Origin: a virus
Strand: one strand, 5' to 3'
DNA: 37,213 nucleotides
Virus record (IMG/VR): IMGVR_UViG_3300037963_000269
Span: 1 to 37,213 of that record
Below are positions 1-6,666 of this stretch, one piece after another (the first letter of the stretch is position 1; each line of letters starts with the position of its first letter). A program made the position numbers and the translations under genes. The notes under the pieces were generated by a model. The model worked only from the letters and a program-made list of their open reading frames with translations. It was not told the origin of the DNA and did not search any database.

Positions 1-180
1 ACTAATTATTTTAACAAGCAGTATTATCCTGCGGATTTTACTGCATGTAACAACTATGGTGGTTGTAGATTTAAAGAAGTGTGTTCGGCATCACCGTCCC
101 GGAGAGATATATTCCTGGACAATGACTTTGATAAAGAACCACACCCAGATTTGAAGGAGGCATATGACAAAGCAGTATAG
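1..180 (+). CDS. PD-(D/E)XK (RecB/Cas4-like) nuclease, C-terminal end
   Basis: Frame 1 is open from the window edge to a TAG at 178-180, giving the last 59 residues of a protein whose start lies outside. The tail has three cysteines in the arrangement C-x6-C-x5-C (ACNNYGGCRFKEVC), which resembles the C-terminal cysteine cluster that holds an iron-sulfur centre in RecB/AddB/Cas4-type PD-(D/E)XK nucleases of phages. Such nucleases process DNA ends and often sit next to a single-strand annealing or Sak4 recombinase, as here (Sak4 at 447). The catalytic part is not in the window, so the assignment rests on the cysteine pattern and context. A strong Shine-Dalgarno for the next gene lies in its last codons. 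Confidence 0.6.
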   Translation, partial: TNYFNKQYYPADFTACNNYGGCRFKEVCSASPSRRDIFLDNDFDKEPHPDLKEAYDKAV

Positions 181-289
181 AGAAAAACAATACACCCCAC
201 CTAAGAAGTGGTATAACAATACAAGTTCATTATTAAATATAATAGCTGTGTTGTTAGTATTAAACTTATTCTTTTCAATAATATTATGA
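164..289 (+). CDS. 41-residue single-pass membrane protein
   Basis: A 41-codon frame starts at ATG 164, six bases after a strong Shine-Dalgarno (GAAGGAGG, 153-160), and overlaps the end of the nuclease gene by 17 bases. The first 20 residues are polar and basic (Lys, Gln, Pro, Tyr), and the rest is almost purely hydrophobic (LLNIIAVLLVLNLFFSIIL), so one membrane helix reaching the C-terminus is predicted with the N-terminus probably inside. The stop TGA overlaps the ATG of the next small gene (ATGA at 286-289), suggesting translational coupling. Function is not recognised; tiny phage membrane proteins can act in lysis or host membrane modification, but nothing here shows which. Confidence 0.6.
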   Translation: MTKQYREKQYTPPKKWYNNTSSLLNIIAVLLVLNLFFSIIL

Positions 290-399
290 TTACGGTAACC
301 AACATTTTGTTGATTTTAATACTGTTATCTAACGTGTTCATTGCATTTATGATATACGCATTGGGCAAAGTTTTGTTGGAGGAACAAAAAAAAGATTGA
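286..399 (+). CDS. 37-residue membrane protein coupled to the previous gene
   Basis: This 37-codon frame begins at ATG 286, sharing ATGA with the stop of the preceding small gene. Residues 1-30 are strongly hydrophobic (ILLILILLSNVFIAFMIYAL) and the tail is charged (EEQKKD), predicting a single membrane helix with a charged C-terminus. No separate Shine-Dalgarno is apparent, which fits coupled translation. Its TGA stop (397-399) lies inside the -35 box of the next promoter. No family is recognised. The pair of overlapping one-helix proteins could act together, but that is inference only. Confidence 0.5.
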   Translation: MITVTNILLILILLSNVFIAFMIYALGKVLLEEQKKD

Positions 400-424
400 C
401 ACGAATTTAAATTCATGCTACAAT
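396..424 (+). promoter_or_regulatory. Sigma70-type promoter for the replication/recombination operon
   Basis: TTGACA at 396-401 and TACAAT at 419-424 are separated by exactly 17 bases. Transcription would start near 431, followed by a GGAG Shine-Dalgarno (437-440) and the Sak4 ATG at 447. The -35 box is perfect and the -10 has one mismatch, so host sigma70 RNA polymerase could drive this early operon. Confidence 0.75.
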
Positions 425-446
425 ACATACTTTACAGGAGACAAAT

Positions 447-1241
447 ATGGCAAACATTAGCAAACATAAATCGACAGAGTATACAAAGTTATTGCTCGTA
501 GGTGACAGTGGGGCAGGTAAAACATCAGCACTTGCCTCACTTGCCAATGCAGGTTATAACTTACGCATACTAGATTTCGATGATGGACTATCCATCTTAC
601 CAGAGTTCTTAGATGAGAACGCAGTTAAGAACGTATCTTACGTTACACTGCGTGATGGTCTAGGTCAAGCGAATGCTTTTAGAAAAGGTGTTCAAATGAT
701 TACCAACTGGAAAGATGGCGACGAAGACTTTGGTTCAGTTAAGAACTGGACTAGCAAAGACGTACTCGTTATTGATAGCTTAACCCTGATGGGAGAAGCT
801 GCGTTACGTGGTGCCTTGGTTTTCAATAACAAGAAACCAACTGACCAACCAAGTCAGCCAGAGTGGGGAACTGCGGCACGTGATGTACAACATATTGTAC
901 AATACATAACGGGTTCAGAAGTACCATGTAATGTAGTGGTTACTACTCACATGCAATACATGGAGGGAGACTTAGGTGTATCTAAAGCATACCCTACAAG
1001 TGTAGGTTCAAAGCTATCTACTAAACTAGGTAGATACTTTAACTGTGTATGTAGGATCGACACACGGTCTTCCAGTAAGGGCACAGAGCGTACCCTCAGA
1101 ACAGTATCAGATCACAAGATGGATCTTAAGATTACAGCTCCATCCCTGGTTGAAACAAATGCTGAGCTAAATTTAGCTAAGTTATTTGAGGCTGTGCAGA
1201 AAAATGCTCAAAGTAAATTAACAAATAAAGGAGGCAAATAA
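447..1241 (+). CDS. Sak4-like RecA-fold recombinase ATPase
   Basis: A 264-residue single-domain P-loop ATPase. Walker A is GDSGAGKT (residues 19-26) and Walker B is VLVID ending at Asp110, followed by SLT; the size and layout match phage Sak4 proteins, short RecA/RadA-core relatives that anneal single strands and work with a single-strand binding partner. Residues 165-215 carry the region with TTHMQYM and a run leading to phage-type C-terminal strands. It is the first gene after a consensus promoter and its stop overlaps the start of the next gene (TAATG at 1239-1243), so the two are probably made together. The likely role is annealing or strand exchange during phage recombination and repair. 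An alternative label is generic phage AAA nucleotide-binding protein; the ATPase call is secure, Sak4 somewhat less. Confidence 0.8.
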   Translation: MANISKHKSTEYTKLLLVGDSGAGKTSALASLANAGYNLRILDFDDGLSILPEFLDENAVKNVSYVTLRDGLGQANAFRKGVQMITNWKDGDEDFGSVKNWTSKDVLVIDSLTLMGEAALRGALVFNNKKPTDQPSQPEWGTAARDVQHIVQYITGSEVPCNVVVTTHMQYMEGDLGVSKAYPTSVGSKLSTKLGRYFNCVCRIDTRSSSKGTERTLRTVSDHKMDLKITAPSLVETNAELNLAKLFEAVQKNAQSKLTNKGGK

Positions 1242-1678
1242 TGTCAGATGTTAATGACTTTTTATCGATGACCCCTAGTGAAGTACCAGAGTCGGTAACT
1301 TTACCAGAGGGTAGCTACGATTTTACTATCACTTCTTATCGTTCGGATAAGGTGGGAGAAAATCAAACACCATTAGTTCGTATCAACTGTAAGGCAGTTG
1401 GTGTGATTCAATCTGATTTGGGAGAATCGGATTTGGTAAATGCCGAGCCAACTCGTATTGAGTTCTGGGCTACGCCAAAGGCAATGCAACAAAACAATCC
1501 TGCGTTGTCATTAAAAGCATTCCTTACTAAAGGATTAGAGATGGATGATGGTTCATCTTTCGGTGAATTGCTAGAGCAATCTATCGGTCAATCCTTCAGT
1601 GGAATTGTCAAGCATGAAATGGTTGGCAGAAACAAGGACATACTTCAAGCGTCCATCAAACGTATAATTAAGAAGTAG
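1241..1678 (+). CDS. DUF669-like putative ssDNA-binding partner of Sak4
   Basis: A 145-residue protein whose start overlaps the Sak4 stop by one base. The central LPEGSYDFTITSYRSDK segment followed by strands and a pair of hydrophobic helices resembles small phage proteins of the DUF669/OB-fold type that are encoded directly beside Sak4 or similar ATPases. In other phages the partner of Sak4 binds single-stranded DNA, so that role is inferred here from position and general sequence character rather than from a diagnostic motif. The C-terminus ends basic (SIKRIIKK) rather than with the acidic tip of bacterial SSB, so it is not a canonical SSB. Confidence 0.5.
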   Translation: MSDVNDFLSMTPSEVPESVTLPEGSYDFTITSYRSDKVGENQTPLVRINCKAVGVIQSDLGESDLVNAEPTRIEFWATPKAMQQNNPALSLKAFLTKGLEMDDGSSFGELLEQSIGQSFSGIVKHEMVGRNKDILQASIKRIIKK

Positions 1679-1683
1679 TTCTA

Positions 1684-2787
1684 ATGGGTGAGTACGCAGT
1701 CAATAAGCGAGTGCCATCACGCACACCATCATCAGCCGATGGTTGCAAGATAGCATTTGTTTTTGAGTATCCTACCAACAAAGAAGCAATAGCGAATACG
1801 ATTCTGCAAGGGGGCACGGGAAAAGTATTCACTGAACTATGTGACATTGCAGGTATTACTCTCGACGATTGTTTACTCACCCATGCTATACAATTAAAGC
1901 CCCATCAAAATACAGCACAACATTTTTTCCACAAACGAAACGAATACAAACGCTTGTGTAAGACAACCGAGTGGCGATCACAATTCAGTCCTACTAAAGA
2001 GGGTTATCTTAAACAAGAGTACGAGCAAGACATACAACGGTTACACAAAGAAATAGAAGAAGCCAATCCAAATATCATTATCGCAATGGGTTCATTATCT
2101 TTGTGGGCAGTGACAGGTCTAGATAAAGTTGGTACTTATAGAGGGGCTACACTACAAACAAGTCTCCTTTCTTCTCCATATAAAGTACTTGCAACTTATA
2201 GTCCTGTTGCTGTCGTTAAAAATTTTAAGTGGCGACCTCACGTAGCTTCTGATTTAATCAAAGCTAAAAGCGAATCGCTCAGCAAAACATTAGAACATAC
2301 AGAAAGAGAGATATGGATTGAACCTACTCTCTCAGATTTAGATACGTTCTATACTAAATACATTAGTAAAGCAAATCACAACGACCCTCTCGCATTTGAT
2401 ATTGAAACAGCAGAAGGCTCTATCGTATGTATAGGCTTTGCGCCTAACCCTCGAACTGCAATCGTAGTTCCTTTTCGTGATAAGAATACTGACACCCAAA
2501 ACTATTGGAACGCTACCGAAGAAGTAGCGGCCTGGCAGTGGGTACGTAAGATCCTGGAAGACGAAGAGATTGTAAAGGTAGCACAGAATCAACTATATGA
2601 TATATCATGGCTCGCTCACAAACAAAAAATAAAAGTTAAAGGTATCACACATGATACCATGCATGCCCAACATTCACTGCAACCAGAACAAGAAAAAGGT
2701 TTAGGTTTCTTAGGCTCGATTTACACAAATGAGAGTGCTTGGAAAACACTAGCCAAGTTTTCAAAGAGTACCAAAGCAGATGAATAG
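1684..2787 (+). CDS. Uracil-DNA glycosylase-like domain fused to the N-terminal half of a 3'-5' exonuclease (polymerase part 1)
   Basis: A 367-residue protein with two parts. Residues about 20-200 look like a family 4/5 uracil-DNA glycosylase domain: GGTGKVFTELC, then LLTHAIQLKP, IIIAMGSLSLWAVTG, GTYRGA, and the final motif region ATYSPVAVV. The glycosylase motif that normally reads HPS/HPA has Ser in place of His (YSP), so activity is doubtful. Residues about 235-360 are the start of a DnaQ-type exonuclease: Exo I DIETAE, Exo II QNQLYDISWL, then HDTMHAQHSL and KGLGFLGSIYT. The protein then ends; the expected Exo III (YxxxD) is absent here but present at the start of the polymerase gene at 3335. 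Fusion of a UDG-like domain to a phage family A polymerase is known from SPO1-like polymerases. Together with the gene at 3335 this appears to be one polymerase cut in two. Confidence 0.75.
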   Translation: MGEYAVNKRVPSRTPSSADGCKIAFVFEYPTNKEAIANTILQGGTGKVFTELCDIAGITLDDCLLTHAIQLKPHQNTAQHFFHKRNEYKRLCKTTEWRSQFSPTKEGYLKQEYEQDIQRLHKEIEEANPNIIIAMGSLSLWAVTGLDKVGTYRGATLQTSLLSSPYKVLATYSPVAVVKNFKWRPHVASDLIKAKSESLSKTLEHTEREIWIEPTLSDLDTFYTKYISKANHNDPLAFDIETAEGSIVCIGFAPNPRTAIVVPFRDKNTDTQNYWNATEEVAAWQWVRKILEDEEIVKVAQNQLYDISWLAHKQKIKVKGITHDTMHAQHSLQPEQEKGLGFLGSIYTNESAWKTLAKFSKSTKADE

Positions 2788-2789
2788 AA

Positions 2790-3104
2790 ATGAAACGATC
2801 AGAATTATTCTCGGTAAAGCCAATGCCAGAGGATTCAAAGGACATAGAGAACCACTACAATTTATGGAGGGCTGTTCTCGATCAGGCAGTACAAGACTAT
2901 TCCTACACGGGAAAGTCAGAAGAGGGATTGAAATACAAAAAGGAAGTAGAGAAGTGGTTGAAGTATAAGTATGACGATTTTAAATTTGTGTGTGATCTAG
3001 CTGCGGTAGACCACATGCGTGCAAGAAAAGAATTTGAACGATACAAGGAGGGAGAATATGACAACAACAGGGAGGTCATCAGAGCTACTAAGAAAAGCAA
3101 GTGA
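2790..3104 (+). CDS. Small phage protein inserted between the polymerase parts
   Basis: A 104-residue, charged, helix-rich protein starting two bases after the stop of the UDG/exonuclease gene and overlapping the next gene by 47 bases. It has an LWRAVLDQAVQDY segment (residues about 25-37) and a DFKFVCDLAAVD segment (about 63-74). I recall this pair of motifs from small phage hypothetical proteins of similar length, possibly DNA-binding, but I cannot name a function. No Shine-Dalgarno is obvious, so it may depend on translation of the preceding gene. It is one of two genes that interrupt the polymerase coding sequence. Confidence 0.6.
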   Translation: MKRSELFSVKPMPEDSKDIENHYNLWRAVLDQAVQDYSYTGKSEEGLKYKKEVEKWLKYKYDDFKFVCDLAAVDHMRARKEFERYKEGEYDNNREVIRATKKSK

Positions 3105-3366
3105 CTTAGTAAATGGTGACCGTCAAAAAGATTATGGAGATAAGCTTCATAATCACATTAACATTGCAGACTTATGGACAGCGTATTTAGATACGACTGT
3201 CAGCCCTCATGATGTAGCAGTCATGATGTGCTTATTAAAGATAGCTAGACTGAAGCAAGGATCCAGAACAGAGGACACATACCTGGATGCATCAGCCTAC
3301 ATGGCAATAGCGAGAGAAATACAGGAGAGATTAGATGGCGAGGATAATAAAGAACACAGAGATTAA
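3058..3366 (+). CDS. DUF6378 (MazG-like) protein
   Basis: A 102-residue protein. The pattern RQKDYGDKLHNHINIADLW, then SPHDVAVMMCLLKIARL and a final DASAYMAIAREI helix, matches the DUF6378 family of phage proteins, which are usually regarded as all-alpha MazG-like nucleotide pyrophosphohydrolase relatives. The start at 3058 is chosen over an upstream in-frame ATG (3019) because it follows a strong AAGGAGGGAG Shine-Dalgarno (3045-3054) and the conserved region begins just after. It overlaps the previous gene by 47 bases and the polymerase gene by 32 bases. A role in dNTP pool handling would fit its place in the replication operon, but activity is not shown. Confidence 0.7.
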   Translation: MTTTGRSSELLRKASDLVNGDRQKDYGDKLHNHINIADLWTAYLDTTVSPHDVAVMMCLLKIARLKQGSRTEDTYLDASAYMAIAREIQERLDGEDNKEHRD

Positions 3367-4882
3367 GGATTTAAAACTTAATTCAGAACAAGTACTGTGG
3401 GTTTATTGTGGGTTAGATTGTAATTTAACCACAGAGATATGGGGTAAACTTTCTCCTCAACTAGATAACAATACAAAAAATACATACGAGTTTGAACGTA
3501 ACTCTTTAGGTCCAGCCATATCAATGGTATTGCGTGGGTTACGTGTAGATGAGAGGGCAGTTACTATGATACGTGCCCCCTTACAAAAGAAAAGATTAAA
3601 GCTAGAGAGAATGCTCAACCTTTTCGCGAACGCAGTTTGGGACAAGGACTTAAATCATAACAGTCCAGTACAATTAAAGGCTATGTTGTACGAGTATCTA
3701 AATCTTCCAGTACAAATTAAATATGAGAAAGGTAAACAAAAGATATCAACAGACAGAGAAGCACTTGAACATATGATAGAAGAGTATCCTCGTGCTCGTC
3801 CTTTCTGTAAAACTATTATTACCTTACGTGATATTGATAAACAATTATCTGTGTTGAAAGCAAAGAGAGATTCTGATGGACGTATACGTTGTTCATATAA
3901 TGTGGCAGGCACAGAAACAGGTAGATGGTCTTCATCTGAAAGTCCTTGGGGTACAGGTACAAACTTACAGAATATTACAAAGGACTTGCGGGCTATGTTC
4001 ATACCAGACAGAGGACGTGTCATGTTTTACGCAGACTTACAAGCTGCAGAATCTAGGGCAACTGCTTACCTGTCAGGTGACGAAGGTTATATAAACGCCG
4101 TTGAATCATCAGACCTGCACACTGAGGTAGCTAAAATGGTTTGGCCTAACATGGGTTGGACAGAAGACAATGCACAGAATCGAGCACTAGCAGAGCAACC
4201 TTATTATGGAAACTTTTCTTATCGTGATGTATGTAAACGAGCAGGTCATGGTACAAACTATGGAGCGTCTGCTAATACAGTAGCACGTCATACTAAAATT
4301 AAAGTAGCACATGCTACAAGATTCCAGTTATTATATTTTGGTGGTGTGGTTCCTCTTGCTTCTCTTGAACGTTGGCACAAACAAGATAAACGTGGTGGCT
4401 TTGAAGAACTTATAGAGATAGGAGAAGTCATAGGTAGTGGAAGCCAGCAGCTTGTGCGTGTGAAGGGGGCATTCCCTGGTATAAGAACTTGGCACACAGA
4501 AGTTATAAAAGAATTACAGACAACAGGTAATCTTATTACACCATTCGGTAGACGCAGACAATTCTGGGGTAGACTAGATGATGAACACTATGCAAGAAAA
4601 GCTATTGCTTATCTTCCACAATCTACAATCGGTGACTTATTGAACTTAGGATTATATAGAGTATGGAAAGAATTGTTTGATGAAGGTGTGGAAATACTGG
4701 GACAAGTACATGACGCAGTGTTAGGTCAATGTCCTATTAATAAAGTAGATTATTTAATACCAAAAGTAATTGGTTGTTTGGAAAATCCTGTTGAAGTTAA
4801 AGGTAGAACTATGGTGATACCTTCTGACGCAGAGGTAGGAGATTCCTGGAAAAACTTAAAGAAGTGGGGAGCGAATGCGTAA
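3335..4882 (+). CDS. Family A DNA polymerase, polymerase domain with exonuclease motif III (part 2)
   Basis: A 515-residue protein that carries the palm, fingers and thumb of a Pol I-type polymerase. It opens with YCGLDC (Tyr24, Asp28), the Exo III motif that completes the exonuclease begun in the gene at 1684. Motif A is DLQAAESR (Asp234, Glu239); motif B is RDVCKRAGHGTNYG (Arg297, Lys301, Tyr309), with His305 where E. coli Pol I has Phe762; motif C is VHDAV (His459, Asp460) with Ala461 in place of the usual Glu. Both metal-binding aspartates are kept. AGGAGA (3323-3328) precedes the ATG by 6 bases. The end overlaps the next gene by 8 bases. It should replicate the phage genome, with proofreading depending on association with the other half. 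Confidence 0.9.
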   Translation: MARIIKNTEIKDLKLNSEQVLWVYCGLDCNLTTEIWGKLSPQLDNNTKNTYEFERNSLGPAISMVLRGLRVDERAVTMIRAPLQKKRLKLERMLNLFANAVWDKDLNHNSPVQLKAMLYEYLNLPVQIKYEKGKQKISTDREALEHMIEEYPRARPFCKTIITLRDIDKQLSVLKAKRDSDGRIRCSYNVAGTETGRWSSSESPWGTGTNLQNITKDLRAMFIPDRGRVMFYADLQAAESRATAYLSGDEGYINAVESSDLHTEVAKMVWPNMGWTEDNAQNRALAEQPYYGNFSYRDVCKRAGHGTNYGASANTVARHTKIKVAHATRFQLLYFGGVVPLASLERWHKQDKRGGFEELIEIGEVIGSGSQQLVRVKGAFPGIRTWHTEVIKELQTTGNLITPFGRRRQFWGRLDDEHYARKAIAYLPQSTIGDLLNLGLYRVWKELFDEGVEILGQVHDAVLGQCPINKVDYLIPKVIGCLENPVEVKGRTMVIPSDAEVGDSWKNLKKWGANA

Positions 4883-6134
4883 GACAACAGACTTTATAAA
4901 TGGTTGTTTAGATATAACTAAAGGGACACCTATTCCAGATAAGTTTTCTCAATGGACTGCGATTTCGGCTGTTGCGGGAGCACTCGGTCGTAAGTGTTGG
5001 TTCTCTATGGTTAACTATGAGATACGTCCTAACATATTTGTAGTATTGATTGCACCACCAGGTAGAAACAAATCTGTATCGCTGATCTTGCCGTTCTCTA
5101 AAGTGTTTTCTAAACTGACTACACCTATTGGAACAGAAGAAGATCATGAAGAATTTAATAGCGGTCTAACTAAGTATGGTTTAAAAAATTATCCTTTACA
5201 TTTTATTCAAGATAGAATTACACCAGAAAAATTAGCAGTTGAAATGCAGAAAGTATCTAGGTTAGATTTACGTGTAGGTAATACTGAATTGTTTTACGAT
5301 TCATCTTTAACTTTAGTTACCTCAGAGTTTGGTACATTTATGAATAGAACTTCACAATACTTACAGATGTTCTTAACAGATATGTGGGATAGTAAAGATT
5401 CATACAGCCACCAGATTAAAACAGGTTCATCACAATTTATTAAAGGTCCATGTCTTAATTGGATTGCTTGTGCTACACCTCAACAATTTGTGGATAACTT
5501 ACCAGAGGATGCAGCTTCACAAGGACTATTATCCAGGATGTTACCCATCTACCATGAAGGTACTCAAATACCACAAAGTTTATATAATGATAAGATTGAT
5601 GAGGACAAAGTAGAAAATCTAAGACATGACTTAAGTCTCATAGCTAGAATGCATGGTGAATTTACAGTTGACCCAGAAGCTAAAGAGATAATGGAAAAAG
5701 ATTTTCAACAATACATAGAACCAGTGCCTACTGATCCCAACATGTTGGAGTATAATCAACGTAGGGTATCTCATTTCTTAAAGATTGCTATGTCTATTAG
5801 TGCTTCGCGTAGAGGGACTAAAGTAATTACTGGCAGTGATTGGGATAGAACTAAGAAGATTATGTTCGATATGGAGAAGGATATGCCTAAGGCACTGGAA
5901 GGTTTTGGTATGAGTAAAACTGGCAGAATTGCTCATAACATGAAGGACTGGTTGGAGACTACTGTGTTTAATAATAACCGCTCTCACGTGCGTTTAAAGC
6001 TGTTTAAACGGCAATTATTGACCAAGATAATGTCACCGGGGGAAATCCCACAGTATATCCAAGCAATGGAAGACTCTGGTTATATCCGTGTCGAATCTGA
6101 ATTGGTATTCCTATGCAGAAAAGACGGAATATAA
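4875..6134 (+). CDS. DUF3987-type ATPase, probable replicative helicase
   Basis: A 419-residue protein with FVVLIAPPGRNKS (Walker A-like, residues 60-67) and LVTSEFGTF (Walker B-like, about 147-158), then a CATPQQF segment and a C-terminal winged-helix-like region (about 350-410). This order and size match DUF3987/DnaB-like phage proteins that take the helicase place beside family A polymerases. The P-loop departs from GxGKS: Asn65 sits where the Gly before Lys is normally found. No primase zinc finger or TOPRIM is seen, so priming is unexplained in this window. It overlaps the polymerase gene by 8 bases and the following nuclease by 22. Helicase function is inferred from family and position. 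Confidence 0.65.
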   Translation: MRKTTDFINGCLDITKGTPIPDKFSQWTAISAVAGALGRKCWFSMVNYEIRPNIFVVLIAPPGRNKSVSLILPFSKVFSKLTTPIGTEEDHEEFNSGLTKYGLKNYPLHFIQDRITPEKLAVEMQKVSRLDLRVGNTELFYDSSLTLVTSEFGTFMNRTSQYLQMFLTDMWDSKDSYSHQIKTGSSQFIKGPCLNWIACATPQQFVDNLPEDAASQGLLSRMLPIYHEGTQIPQSLYNDKIDEDKVENLRHDLSLIARMHGEFTVDPEAKEIMEKDFQQYIEPVPTDPNMLEYNQRRVSHFLKIAMSISASRRGTKVITGSDWDRTKKIMFDMEKDMPKALEGFGMSKTGRIAHNMKDWLETTVFNNNRSHVRLKLFKRQLLTKIMSPGEIPQYIQAMEDSGYIRVESELVFLCRKDGI

Positions 6135-6604
6135 TTAGAGGTCTACGATGGGCCAAAGCCCTCGATGATCGCCCAGGATTCATATCCTCTCCACGAATCA
6201 GGGGCGTACAGAGGGCAGGTCTCATCTATGAAAACCGTATTGCCAATTATATGAAGGCTTTGTATGGAGACAAAGTTTTACATGGGCAATGGTATGAGTT
6301 CGAGGACAGACGGGGACTTGGTTGGTGTCAACCCGACATCATAGTCCTGCCAGATAAGGATCGTAAGTTTATCCTCGTCCTCGAATGTAAATTAAAAGCT
6401 ACCAAGAAAGCATGGGTTCAGTTGAATTATATGTACCGTCCTGTGCTTGAGAGGATTTATCCACAGACTGAGATACGCTTAGTCCAAGTGGTAAAGAATT
6501 TAAATAAGGAGTTGAAGTTAGATTTGATAGATACAGTTGATGATTTGTTTTGTCAAGAGAAAAAGTTTGAATACTCTACATTATTTTTACGTAACTTAGG
6601 TTAA
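6113..6604 (+). CDS. PD-(D/E)XK endonuclease, possible Holliday junction resolvase
   Basis: A 163-residue basic protein with the nuclease core Glu40 (IYENR), Asp75 (CQPDIIV) and Glu91-x-Lys93 (VLECKLK), the standard PD-(D/E)XK active site. The size and single-domain layout suit a phage resolvase or VRR-NUC-like structure-specific nuclease acting on replication or recombination intermediates. The start at ATG 6113 overlaps the previous gene by 22 bases; the conserved Glu40 region rules out much later starts. The 62 bases between its stop and nrdA hold only an 18-codon frame that is not supported. Confidence 0.7.
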   Translation: MQKRRNIIRGLRWAKALDDRPGFISSPRIRGVQRAGLIYENRIANYMKALYGDKVLHGQWYEFEDRRGLGWCQPDIIVLPDKDRKFILVLECKLKATKKAWVQLNYMYRPVLERIYPQTEIRLVQVVKNLNKELKLDLIDTVDDLFCQEKKFEYSTLFLRNLG

Positions 6605-6666
6605 TACATGTGGACAGCAGGCAAATTATATGATATACTACAGACTTTCACACAACACAGATAGGA

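Noticed and set aside
3019-3057. Upstream start of the DUF6378 gene
   Set aside because: A much stronger Shine-Dalgarno precedes ATG 3058 and the conserved region begins there.
2780-3366. Intron or intein interrupting the polymerase gene
   Set aside because: The inserted stretch holds two tightly overlapping ordinary phage genes with Shine-Dalgarno signals, and I saw no homing endonuclease, intein motif or obvious group I core. Splicing is still listed as a test.
6608-6664. 18-codon frame between the nuclease and nrdA
   Set aside because: Weak start signal, very short, and no recognisable character.
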